Shown in pieces: positions 35,349 through 42,646 of a DNA stretch of 64,000 nucleotides. The position numbers and the translations under genes were made by a program. How positions within the stretch are numbered: position 1 is the stretch's first letter; the number at the start of each line of letters is the position of its first letter. The stretch spans positions 62,001 through 126,000 of the forward strand of contig CAYMTR010000001.1 of the NCBI GenBank assembly GCA_964393405.1, in the 5' to 3' direction. Below the pieces are notes generated by a model that was given only the letters and a program-made list of their open reading frames with translations, was not told where the DNA came from and searched no databases. Source of the DNA: CAYMTR01 sp964393405 (lineage in GTDB: Bacteria > Bacteroidota > Bacteroidia > Bacteroidales > Prolixibacteraceae).

Positions 35349-35747
35349 TCAGAGTAATCTTTCTTCAAGAATAATCCCTTTTTCGTTAAGCAACATAACG
35401 GATCGTATTAGTTCAGTATCTCTGAAAATAATTTCATAGGTTATAGAATTGCCTTTATTGATCATAACGGCGTTCATCAGTTCACCTTTCTTATTAACAG
35501 TTGCTTTAATATTTTCTGGTAAATAACCTTCGGGTAAGAACATTTTATAAACTTTTAATTCGCCATTTTTGTCAAAATTGGCAATATATTCAATGCTGTC
35601 TTTATAAAATATAGCTTCGTATGAGTCGCCTGATTTATTCCATTCAACATTAATTACATCAGGGAATTTATCTTTCAGAGCATTTTTAACCTCTTCCGGG
35701 GGAGAGAAAAATGAGCCATTAAAAATTTTAGAAAAAAAGTTAATCAT
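35349..35747 (-). CDS. PepSY-like (beta-lactamase-inhibitor-like fold) protein
   Basis: A 132-residue protein with two repeats of the PepSY-like pattern: PPEEVKNALKDKFPDVINVEWNKSGD followed by YEAIFYKDSIEYIANFDKNGEL (given as the short blocks VKNALKDKFPDV, VEWNKSGD and YIANFDKNGEL). The family is frequent in Bacteroidota and usually secreted, but this copy lacks an obvious signal peptide; its N-terminus MINFFSKIFNGSFFSPP is short and only mildly hydrophobic. It is downstream of an ECF sigma gene on the same strand, 127 bases apart, so co-expression is possible. Function unknown. Confidence 0.7.
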   Translation of the reverse strand: MINFFSKIFNGSFFSPPEEVKNALKDKFPDVINVEWNKSGDSYEAIFYKDSIEYIANFDKNGELKVYKMFLPEGYLPENIKATVNKKGELMNAVMINKGNSITYEIIFRDTELIRSVMLLNEKGIILEERLL

Positions 35748-35874
35748 TATGATAAAATTATGTAAGATGTAAAAAAAACAACATTTTAAGATTAAATTTT
35801 GGTTTTAAAAATATTAATAAGATGTTGATTTATTGTTGAGACGAGAAAAAACACTTATGTAACGAAACTAAGAG

Positions 35875-36444
35875 TTATTTATCCCAAAATTTTTCTTTAT
35901 ATAAATAAACGACTCGGGCTCTAGCTCTTTTGAGTCTCATTTTAGCAGCGTCTTCACTAACTCTGAGAGATACACCAATTTCCTTCATAGAAAGATTGTC
36001 CTGATATTTCATGGTCAGCAAAGCTTTTTCTTCGGGGTGGATCATTTCAAAAATGATCATCATTTTGTCGTAATCAATTTCGTTTAAATTTTCTTCAGTT
36101 TCGTCAACAATTTCGGGGAGTTCATTTTCCCTGTTATATTCAGGGTAATGCAACTTCTTTTTATTTCTAAGGTAGTCGATACAATGGTTATAAGAAAGAG
36201 AATATAACCATGAAGAAAAAGAAGAAAGATTTTTAAAGCTAGACAACTTTTCGAAGGTTTTAGAAAAGATATCTTCGGTAAGTTCTTCGGCTAGATGTCG
36301 GTTTTTTACAAGGCTATGGCATTTGTCTAAAACCTTTTTGTGATATCTTTTATATAGTATTTCGAAATGGGCAGAGGAATTTTCTGCTTGTATAACGTTA
36401 ATTAATTCTACATCAGACAATAATTTAAATGATTTTTCATTCAT
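35875..36444 (-). CDS. ECF-type RNA polymerase sigma factor
   Basis: A 189-residue sigma-70 family protein with region 2 (FEILYKRYHKKVL to FSSWLYSLSYNHCIDYLRNKK in parts) and region 4 (YQDNLSMKEIGVSLRVSEDAAKMRLKRAR), the helix-turn-helix that reads the -35-like element. Length and pattern are those of Bacteroidota extracytoplasmic-function sigma factors. There is no adjacent anti-sigma factor or SusC gene, so it is not of the FecI/polysaccharide-locus type in its present context. Targets are unknown; the gene just divergent from it encodes an abundant-type lipoprotein that could be one, by position only. Confidence 0.93.
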   Translation of the reverse strand: MNEKSFKLLSDVELINVIQAENSSAHFEILYKRYHKKVLDKCHSLVKNRHLAEELTEDIFSKTFEKLSSFKNLSSFSSWLYSLSYNHCIDYLRNKKKLHYPEYNRENELPEIVDETEENLNEIDYDKMMIIFEMIHPEEKALLTMKYQDNLSMKEIGVSLRVSEDAAKMRLKRARARVVYLYKEKFWDK

Positions 36445-36727
36445 TCCATTAAAATTATATACTTTTACACCTGAATTATTATAACAGTATTGATAATAAT
36501 AATAAAAAACAACAAATTTATAATGATTTCATTTTGTATATTTTAGCTCATTAAAGATCTTTATAAAATCATTATTGCGAACATACAAAAAAAAAATTCA
36601 TTATTAGCTGTTACTTTAAATATCAATATCGTCTTAATAACAAGAATGTTGAATTTATTACAAAACATGATCTTCTTCTGACAAACAGAAGTAAATAACA
36701 AATTATTAAACATAAATTTTTATTAAA

Positions 36728-37321
36728 ATGAAAAACAAATTATTATTAAGCCTTTCAGCACTCGCTATTGCAATGTTTGTATTATCAGGATGTGCAAAAG
36801 TACCACAAGTTGAAATCGACAATGCAACAGCAGCAATCGAAGCAGCAAGAACAGCACAAGCTGATGTTTATGTTCCTGAAGTATTTGCAGCTCTCCAAGA
36901 TTCAATGAATGTTGCTACTGAATCAATTGAAGCTAAGAAATCAAAATTGTTCAAAAGCTACAAAAATGAAAAAGCTCAGTTAGTAAACGTTGTTACACTC
37001 AGCGAAGATGTAAAAGCAAAAACTGAACAAAGGATCAATGAATTGAAAGCTGAAATTCAGCAGACATTGACTGACATTGCAACTATTGTTGCTGAAAACA
37101 AAGATTTAGTATCAAAAGCTCCAAAAGGCAAAGGTGGTTCAACAGTATTGATGGCTATCAAAGGTGAAATCGCTACTATCGAAACTACTGCTGCTGAAGT
37201 ATCAGCTGCTGTTGGAACTGAAAACTTCATTACTACTCTTGACAAAGCTAAAGCTGTAAAAGAACAAGCAATGAACATCAACAACGAATTAAAAGCTGTT
37301 ATTGAAAAATACACAAAATAG
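36728..37321 (+). CDS. DUF4398-like helical lipoprotein
   Basis: A 197-residue lipoprotein (signal 4-20, lipobox VLSGC, C21) whose mature part is almost wholly alpha-helical and coiled-coil-like, rich in Ala, Glu and Lys (VEIDNATAAIEAARTAQADVY at the start, shown as IEAARTAQADVYVPE). The N-terminal pattern of Ala-rich helix with AQADVYVPEVF resembles DUF4398 proteins. The same style of helix recurs in the N-terminal half of the L,D-transpeptidase encoded next, which suggests that the two bind the same partner or surface. High Ala/Lys content and a strong terminator suggest a well expressed envelope protein, perhaps Lpp-like in role, which is inference. The 283-base gap upstream holds a small hairpin (CTTCTG/CAGAAG, 36675-36691) but no clear promoter. 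Confidence 0.8.
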   Translation: MKNKLLLSLSALAIAMFVLSGCAKVPQVEIDNATAAIEAARTAQADVYVPEVFAALQDSMNVATESIEAKKSKLFKSYKNEKAQLVNVVTLSEDVKAKTEQRINELKAEIQQTLTDIATIVAENKDLVSKAPKGKGGSTVLMAIKGEIATIETTAAEVSAAVGTENFITTLDKAKAVKEQAMNINNELKAVIEKYTK

Positions 37322-37364
37322 TATTTTAACTATTTACTGATTTTTCAACAAAATAAAAAAATTG

Positions 37365-37394
37365 CCCCGGGACTTTTTATTCCCGGGGATTTTT
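37365..37394 (+). terminator. Intrinsic terminator between the DUF4398-like and L,D-transpeptidase genes
   Basis: Perfect GC-rich stem CCCCGGGA / TCCCGGGG (37365-37372 with 37381-37388), loop CTTTTTAT, then TTTTT. It probably attenuates rather than isolates, since the next gene begins 24 bases later and no new promoter is evident. Confidence 0.88.
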
Positions 37395-37418
37395 ATGTTT
37401 TAACGATCCTTTTTATCA

Positions 37419-38537
37419 ATGAGAAGAAGACTCAAGAGACCATTTAGAAGAATTCTTATTTTATCTCCTTTTGTAATTTTACTTTTAGTGTTTACCATCC
37501 TGCTTCTGACAAAGGATAAACCACCTGTAGAAGAAATAAAGGATGCCAGAGTCAGCATATCTAAGGCCAAAGAAGTAAATGCCCAGAGGTATGCAAAAAA
37601 ACTTTACAATAATGCGACAGCTAGCTATGACTCTGCCATGATTTATTGGAAAGCGGAGAATCAGCGATTCTTTCTTTTCCGCCAGTACGATAAAGTTAAA
37701 ACACTTTCCCTTAAAGCAGCACGGCTAGCCAAGGCTGCTGCAACTGAAGCAGATACAAACTCAAAGAACCTTAATAGAGAAACAAAAAGGGACATTGATG
37801 CTGTAAAAAAGAAGATTGATTATTTTCAGAAAAACTTCGACTATATCCCTCAGGTTGATGGTTTCAGAAAACAATATAACAAAGGGCGTTTGCTCTATGA
37901 AGAAGCTCGCTTAGCATATGAAAAGTCAGATTTGATTAAAGCAAAGGAGAAAATTGACCAATCAAAGAAATTAATTAACACAACATACTTTCAGGCAGAG
38001 AATATATTAAAGAATTATTTCAAAAACTATCCTGAATGGCAAAGAAGGTACAGAAATGCAATAAACGATTCAAAATCAAGCAACTCGTACCACATAATAG
38101 TAGACAAATTTTCAAGAGAGTTAATGCTTTATCAAGGGGGCGTTCTTAAAGAAAAATATGAAGTTGACCTTGGGAAAAACTGGATGAGCGAAAAGAACCA
38201 GCAGGGAGATAAATCGACTCCGGAGGGCAATTATAAAATCATCGACAAGAAACACAATGGAAGGAGCTGCTACCACAAGGCTTTGCTTCTCAATTATCCA
38301 AATGAAGAAGATAAAAGAAGATTTGCAATGAACAAAAAGAAAGGGATAGTGTCTTCTTACAGAGGTATAGGTAACCTTATTGAAATACATGGAGAGGGTG
38401 GGAAAGGTGCAGATTGGACAGAAGGTTGCATTGCTCTTTCAAACAAAGAAATGGATAAACTATATGCAAAATGTGCTGTAGGTACACCGGTTACAATTAT
38501 AGGGTCACTTAAATCTCTTGATGAGATTTTGAAATAA
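37419..38537 (+). CDS. L,D-transpeptidase with N-terminal helical region
   Basis: A 372-residue envelope protein with one N-terminal membrane helix (about 11-30). Residues about 35-205 form long helices (ARVSISKAKEVNAQRYAKKLY, in short KAKEVNAQRYA) like those of the preceding lipoprotein. The C-terminal YkuD domain (about 225-370) has YHIIVDKFSRELMLYQGG, IEIHGEGG and the catalytic C337 in WTEGCIALSN; the usual Ser of SxGC is Thr here. It would form 3-3 cross-links in peptidoglycan or attach proteins to it. It is the first of three consecutive genes on this strand (gaps of 31 and 18 bases). Confidence 0.9.
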   Translation: MRRRLKRPFRRILILSPFVILLLVFTILLLTKDKPPVEEIKDARVSISKAKEVNAQRYAKKLYNNATASYDSAMIYWKAENQRFFLFRQYDKVKTLSLKAARLAKAAATEADTNSKNLNRETKRDIDAVKKKIDYFQKNFDYIPQVDGFRKQYNKGRLLYEEARLAYEKSDLIKAKEKIDQSKKLINTTYFQAENILKNYFKNYPEWQRRYRNAINDSKSSNSYHIIVDKFSRELMLYQGGVLKEKYEVDLGKNWMSEKNQQGDKSTPEGNYKIIDKKHNGRSCYHKALLLNYPNEEDKRRFAMNKKKGIVSSYRGIGNLIEIHGEGGKGADWTEGCIALSNKEMDKLYAKCAVGTPVTIIGSLKSLDEILK

Positions 38538-38568
38538 GCTTTTATTCTTTTAATGAAAAATTATTATT

Positions 38569-39288
38569 ATGAGCGAAAATATTTTCAATAACGAGGAAAT
38601 CAGCGCCGAAAAAAAGAGCGGATTCAGAGCTATATTATCAAAGCCTTTTGTAAGGATTCCATTGATAATTATAGTTGTTTCACTCTTTGTAATCTTTCTG
38701 CCTGCTATAGCCCAGTCAATTGCATATCCTTTATCATCGCGACAGTACAAACTTTTTTCAGATAGCAAGTCGGAAGAATATACCATAGCCAAGGATGCAA
38801 TTGAAAAGAATCTCGCTCAAAATGAAAAGAAATTGAATGGTCTTACACCCAAGAAGCATTACCTTGTAATCAACAGTACAGACAATAATTTCTACTTGTT
38901 TAAAGGATTTGAAATGGTTCGCTATGGGAAATGCTCAACAGGGAAAAATACACTACTTGAGAAAAAAGGAAGAAAATGGTTATTTAAAACTCCAAAGGGT
39001 AAATTTACTGTTAGGTTAAAAAGAACAAATCCCGTATGGACAAAACCGGATTGGGCATTTGTAGAAGAAGGTCTTCCTGTTCCCGGACCAAATCATCCTG
39101 ATCGCTTTGATGAAGCAACGCTTGGTGATTATGCCCTAAATCTTGGTGACGGATATATGATACACGGAACAGTGTGGCAAAGATATCTTGGATTACCTGT
39201 AACGCATGGATGTATAAGACTCAATGATGATGACCTTGAAATTGTATACAAATCGCTCGAGAAGGAGTCTAACGTATTTATATACTAA
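38569..39288 (+). CDS. L,D-transpeptidase (YkuD family)
   Basis: A 239-residue protein with one membrane helix near the N-terminus (about 26-50) and a complete YkuD domain: HYLVINSTDNNFYLFKG, PKGKFTVRLK, MIHGTVWQ and the catalytic C215 in VTHGCIRLND. The fold is the ErfK/YbiS-like type acting on meso-diaminopimelate residues in the periplasm. It lies 31 bases after the first transpeptidase gene and 18 bases before a third related gene, so all three are probably one operon. Presence of two distinct catalytic copies suggests separate cross-linking and protein-anchoring jobs, which is inference. Confidence 0.93.
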   Translation: MSENIFNNEEISAEKKSGFRAILSKPFVRIPLIIIVVSLFVIFLPAIAQSIAYPLSSRQYKLFSDSKSEEYTIAKDAIEKNLAQNEKKLNGLTPKKHYLVINSTDNNFYLFKGFEMVRYGKCSTGKNTLLEKKGRKWLFKTPKGKFTVRLKRTNPVWTKPDWAFVEEGLPVPGPNHPDRFDEATLGDYALNLGDGYMIHGTVWQRYLGLPVTHGCIRLNDDDLEIVYKSLEKESNVFIY

Positions 39289-39306
39289 AAAATTAAGCCG
39301 ATAATA

Positions 39307-40077
39307 ATGAAAACGATCAAAATATTATTAATAACAGTGTTCAGTATCATAGGTTGTATATACTTATATTTTGAAGCTGTTGACCCGATAATTACTGTAA
39401 ACAAATTAAACAGTGATGTATTGAAAGATAGTGTATATATTAAGAAGCATCAAAACATGGCTGACTTTCCGAAGTTGTTGCCTCAAATAAAAGAGAAAGC
39501 CTTTATAGATGCTCAACTTTCATTAGCAAAAAGGGATTCAATCGGCTTGGTAATTAATCTTAAAGACAGCACTTTAAATCTTGTAATGAAAGGAGTGACC
39601 ATTAGAAAATCTAAGATGTATGGCTATAAAAAAGACAGAATATTCGATGGTTTTAATGGCCCAGCATATTACAAATACTTTTCAAAACCTCTCTCTAATG
39701 TTAAAGAATATTGCTCTTTAGTTAAAGAGCCCATTGAATACAAGAAAGCACCAAAGGACACATTAGAGGCGTTAAAACATCTTACAATACCTGATTCTGT
39801 TGCATGTGAACCAGCTTATTATTCAATCGACCTTGATAACGGTTTTAAACTAATAATGGTACAGCCTGAATGGGAAACAGAAGCAGAAAAGGAAGTTGGC
39901 AAGAAATATAATAAAGACATGTTCAATCAAAGATTCTTCTTAAAAAGGGCTGTTAATCTTTTAAAGAAAGAAAAACAAGACTACCAACCAACATTAGTTT
40001 TAAAAGTATCAAAGTATGATATCCGTGCTTTATACAGAGGATTACCCTGGAAGCAAGGAATTGTAATTAATTACTGA
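39307..40077 (+). CDS. Membrane-anchored protein, possibly a degenerate L,D-transpeptidase relative
   Basis: A 256-residue protein with one N-terminal membrane helix (about 4-23). Residues about 75-105 (SIGLVINLKDSTLNLVMKG) match the opening strands of YkuD domains in the two genes before it, but no HG...GC motif follows: its only cysteines are C17 in the helix, one in KEYCSLV and one in VACEPAY, none in an active-site-like context. It may therefore be a non-catalytic partner or regulator of the two transpeptidases. The remainder, including YYSIDLDNGFKLIMVQPEW and YQPTLVLKVSKYDIRALYRG, I do not recognise. Its last seven bases overlap the end of the convergent UPF0280 gene. Confidence 0.7.
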   Translation: MKTIKILLITVFSIIGCIYLYFEAVDPIITVNKLNSDVLKDSVYIKKHQNMADFPKLLPQIKEKAFIDAQLSLAKRDSIGLVINLKDSTLNLVMKGVTIRKSKMYGYKKDRIFDGFNGPAYYKYFSKPLSNVKEYCSLVKEPIEYKKAPKDTLEALKHLTIPDSVACEPAYYSIDLDNGFKLIMVQPEWETEAEKEVGKKYNKDMFNQRFFLKRAVNLLKKEKQDYQPTLVLKVSKYDIRALYRGLPWKQGIVINY

Positions 40078-40823
40078 TAAGCAGGTCTTACTTTAAATAT
40101 ACCGCTCATACCGACGTTACCTTCACAAATAATAACAAGGGATAAAATTTCTTGATAAGCATTGTATATTTCCTGTTGTAAAGGAATATTTCCGGCATTC
40201 TTAATATTGTTGGCTACGGCTGTAGCAAATGCATCAGCGAGGGCTGCATCTTTACAAGCAACAACAACAGCATCAGCATTCCCAAAACTTATTGAGGGAC
40301 CCACATTACCTGCAGAGGTACAAATTCCCAGGGGAGAATAGAGAGAATCTATTTCTATAGCTATTTTCTCAGAAAGAGGAGAGTTACCTGCATAGATTGA
40401 CAAAATTAAATTGTAATTTATATCGAGCCAAATATCCCCCCCATTTTCAACAACAATTTCTTTTATTTTGAACTCCGTCTGAATAGCTTTACCAATGAAT
40501 TCAGAGAAGGCGCCGGCAACAGCAGCCATTGGTCCTGTTCCTGCTTTCCTTGCAGCATCAGCCATGAAAATAGCAATATTGGGAGCTGTTGGCAATATAT
40601 CAATAGGTGAGAATGAAGATTTGAAATTAGGATCCAGTTTTATATATGCTTCCAGTGCTTCTCTCTGTTCAGTAAGCTTTTTCAAAGCAAAAAAAGGGAT
40701 GAATTTATTAAAGGAGCTTTTGTCAATCCCAATCCAAAGATTTGAATCCTTATAGTTAATTTCAAATGATTCAAAACGGGAGTTGCCCATTTTGGTTCTA
40801 TATAAGCGAGGCTCATATGTCAT
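40071..40823 (-). CDS. UPF0280/COG2122 family protein (ApbE-like), homocysteine operon
   Basis: A 250-residue protein of the UPF0280 family, distantly related to the flavin transferase ApbE. Characteristic blocks are AGTGPMAAVAGAFSEFIG (about 90-107), VENGGDIWLD and SAGNVGPSISFGNADAVVV. In methanogens the COG2122 protein (MA1715 in Methanosarcina) works with the DUF39 and NIL/ferredoxin proteins in homocysteine formation; its exact chemistry is not settled, with a role in sulfur delivery proposed. Here it is the third gene of that same trio, overlapping the ferredoxin gene by four bases (ATGA at 40820-40823), which makes the functional link strong. Confidence 0.9.
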   Translation of the reverse strand: MTYEPRLYRTKMGNSRFESFEINYKDSNLWIGIDKSSFNKFIPFFALKKLTEQREALEAYIKLDPNFKSSFSPIDILPTAPNIAIFMADAARKAGTGPMAAVAGAFSEFIGKAIQTEFKIKEIVVENGGDIWLDINYNLILSIYAGNSPLSEKIAIEIDSLYSPLGICTSAGNVGPSISFGNADAVVVACKDAALADAFATAVANNIKNAGNIPLQQEIYNAYQEILSLVIICEGNVGMSGIFKVRPAYQ

Positions 40824-41248
40824 CCGTTATCATCCCTGAAATCTATTTCAAATAGGCGGAGGGGGCATGCTTTAACACAAAGTTCGCATAAGATGCATTT
40901 TTCTTTATTAAAATCAAGCTCCCAGGTTTGAGTATTCATGGTTAAAGCACCGGCAAAGCACACTGAAGTACAGTTCCCACAACTGATACATTTATCGATA
41001 TCTAATTTGAGTTCCTTTTCAAGAGGTTGACATTCTACATTTTCAGATTGAAGATATTTAATACCCTTATCGATATTTTCCTGCAGCCCTTCCATTTCCA
41101 GGAGCAGGCTTCCTTTCCTACCCGGCATAACTTCAGCCTTAAGAATATTTATTCTGATATCGAAATCTTTAACAAGAACATAACTAAGAGGTTTTTCTAC
41201 ATTCTGAGGGGGAAATCTCAGAATAACTTTTCTTTTAATGAAATTCAT
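40820..41248 (-). CDS. NIL-domain ferredoxin, L-aspartate-semialdehyde sulfurtransferase iron-sulfur subunit
   Basis: A 142-residue protein with an N-terminal NIL domain (about 1-75, a small ACT-like domain seen in methionine-related proteins) and a C-terminal 2x[4Fe-4S] ferredoxin domain with the motifs CISCGNCTSVC (about 88-98) and CILCELCVKAC (about 118-128). It matches the NIL/ferredoxin partner of the archaeal and bacterial homocysteine-forming system, thought to supply electrons to regenerate or reduce persulfide on the DUF39 partner. It overlaps both neighbours (1 base upstream, 4 bases downstream), so the trio is tightly coupled. Confidence 0.92.
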   Translation of the reverse strand: MNFIKRKVILRFPPQNVEKPLSYVLVKDFDIRINILKAEVMPGRKGSLLLEMEGLQENIDKGIKYLQSENVECQPLEKELKLDIDKCISCGNCTSVCFAGALTMNTQTWELDFNKEKCILCELCVKACPLRLFEIDFRDDNG

Positions 41249-42423
41249 TATTCTACTCCTTCTTCTTTAATTTCTACTTCAACCAGTCCTTTTAAAGAGG
41301 TATTTGATGGGAACATTTGAATAGGTTCCTGAATTGTGAATTCCCCTTTTTGGATTTTCTCTTTAAGAATTTGAGCAATCTTTCTGGCTTTTGCCAAGCT
41401 GGCAACAGGAGCAGTACGCACTTTTTGTCCGTTGATATCTATTTCACCTGAACGGAGTTGAGCGTATGTAACCTGTCCGAGTTTAGGAGTTCCGGGGGAG
41501 CCATAATCCAGCACACTGGTTTCTATTTGGCTGTTATTTATTGAAACCCTTTTAGCCATTTCAACATTCAGTATAGGAATAGGAATACCGATTCCAACAA
41601 ACATGCTTACTCCGTATTTCTCGTAATAGGCAGCTTGAATAAATTCACTGTTCATCTCTTTTAAATTACCAATGACAGCTAAAGTAGCTGCATTAGTAAT
41701 GGGTACTCCCTTTTCGTCTTTTGGTTTTGTTGTATGAAATTGGGTTCCCGGCCATACAACATATCCTGTGGTTCCGCCAAGAAATATTCGGGTGCCAATA
41801 CCGATAGTCTTAAATTCAGGATCATTTAATAGGGGGCTAAGTTCGCCAGCAGTTGAATAATTAGCATTTTTCATATTAGGCAGCAAAGTGCCCATGTAAG
41901 TATATTTTGTCTTGTTGGTAGTATTGGTTGCAACATTATAATTCTGGTAAGCATTTCTGGGATTAAAAAGGATCATCTCGTTTACTGTATCCTTGTTGAT
42001 AATAGTACGAATATGTTTCCTTGGATAACAATCTGTGCCCTTGCCCCATGCTTCAAGAATGACGTCTTTGCCCTCAATAAGATCCTGAATTACGTGAGCC
42101 CCACCATATTCCGGAGCATTAGAACCGGTTGAAGTCGCTCCAATATATGTATCGACAGCAGCAAGACCACCATAAGCAGGAACACCATTCAAGCGAATTT
42201 TCTCCATTCTTATTGGAGGGTTTGAATGTCCGAAATTGATAAAAGCGCCACTGGAGCACATAGCACCAAATGTTGCAGTTGTAACGACATCAACCTTTTC
42301 GACAATTTCTTCAGGAGTAGCAGTTAAAGCCATTTGAGCAACTTCTTCAGCAGTAAGTACAACTGCCTCCCCTTTTAGAATTTTTTCGTTAATCTCTTTA
42401 TATGATTTTTCAATTATCGCCAT
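41248..42423 (-). CDS. DUF39/COG1900 L-aspartate-semialdehyde sulfurtransferase (homocysteine synthesis)
   Basis: A 391-residue protein of the COG1900 family, which converts L-aspartate semialdehyde plus a reduced sulfur donor into homocysteine, bypassing O-acyl homoserine. Conserved blocks are TTATFGAMCSSGAFINFGHS (C56), the glycine-rich YGGAHVIQDL and AWGKGTDCYPRKH (C132). The two cysteines, 76 residues apart, correspond to the pair found essential in the Methanosarcina protein MA1821 (established for that protein; equivalence here is by motif). It lacks the C-terminal CBS domains that some archaeal versions carry. It is the first gene of the operon, after a consensus promoter and a ~170-nt leader. 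Confidence 0.93.
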   Translation of the reverse strand: MAIIEKSYKEINEKILKGEAVVLTAEEVAQMALTATPEEIVEKVDVVTTATFGAMCSSGAFINFGHSNPPIRMEKIRLNGVPAYGGLAAVDTYIGATSTGSNAPEYGGAHVIQDLIEGKDVILEAWGKGTDCYPRKHIRTIINKDTVNEMILFNPRNAYQNYNVATNTTNKTKYTYMGTLLPNMKNANYSTAGELSPLLNDPEFKTIGIGTRIFLGGTTGYVVWPGTQFHTTKPKDEKGVPITNAATLAVIGNLKEMNSEFIQAAYYEKYGVSMFVGIGIPIPILNVEMAKRVSINNSQIETSVLDYGSPGTPKLGQVTYAQLRSGEIDINGQKVRTAPVASLAKARKIAQILKEKIQKGEFTIQEPIQMFPSNTSLKGLVEVEIKEEGVE

Positions 42424-42593
42424 GTTGGTAAGTTATTCTTTATTGTCAGTGTAAATATATTTTAGATTTCGATGTACACTTTTTAAAACCATTGACTAAA
42501 CAAGGTAGCACTTGCACCTTAAAATTCATATATCAGAGAAATGCATTATGCTTAAAAGGAATAATCCTATGGAATAGTGCTGCTCATATATGA
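42424..42593 (-). promoter_or_regulatory. Long 5' leader of the homocysteine operon
   Basis: If transcription starts about 6 bases after the promoter at 42599, the mRNA carries a ~170-nt untranslated leader, much longer than the 10-40 nt typical of this window. It contains a hairpin (arm AAGGT/ACCTT with inner GC pairs, 42502-42520; minus-strand core AAGGTGCAAGTGCTACCTT). I do not recognise a known riboswitch class such as SAM-I or SAM-II in it, and no T-run makes a terminator. Confidence 0.4.
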
Positions 42594-42598
42594 TGAAA

Positions 42599-42629
42599 CA
42601 AAAATAGCAGCAATTTGAATTAATTCAAA
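42599..42629 (-). promoter_or_regulatory. Consensus promoter of the homocysteine operon
   Basis: On the minus strand TTTG (42629-42626), 19 bases, TATTTTTG (42606-42599). Both boxes and spacing are ideal. The -33 box lies inside a perfect palindrome (42613-42630). Confidence 0.75.
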
Positions 42630-42646
42630 TCAAATAGCAGCATTTG
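42602..42646. repeat. 30-base tandem duplication containing an 18-bp palindrome at the homocysteine promoter
   Basis: ATTTGAATTAATTCAAAT (42613-42630) is a perfect 18-bp palindrome that covers the -33 box and most of the spacer of the promoter. It is flanked by near-identical copies AAATAGCAGCAATTTG (42602-42617) and AAATAGCAGCATTTG (42632-42646), offset by 30 bases. The right-hand copy is the last coding stretch of the LRR gene. The palindrome is well placed to be an operator. Confidence 0.7.

Noticed and set aside
42424..42593. SAM-I or SAM-II riboswitch before the homocysteine operon
   Set aside because: The conserved cores of those classes are not found in the leader; only an unclassified hairpin is visible.
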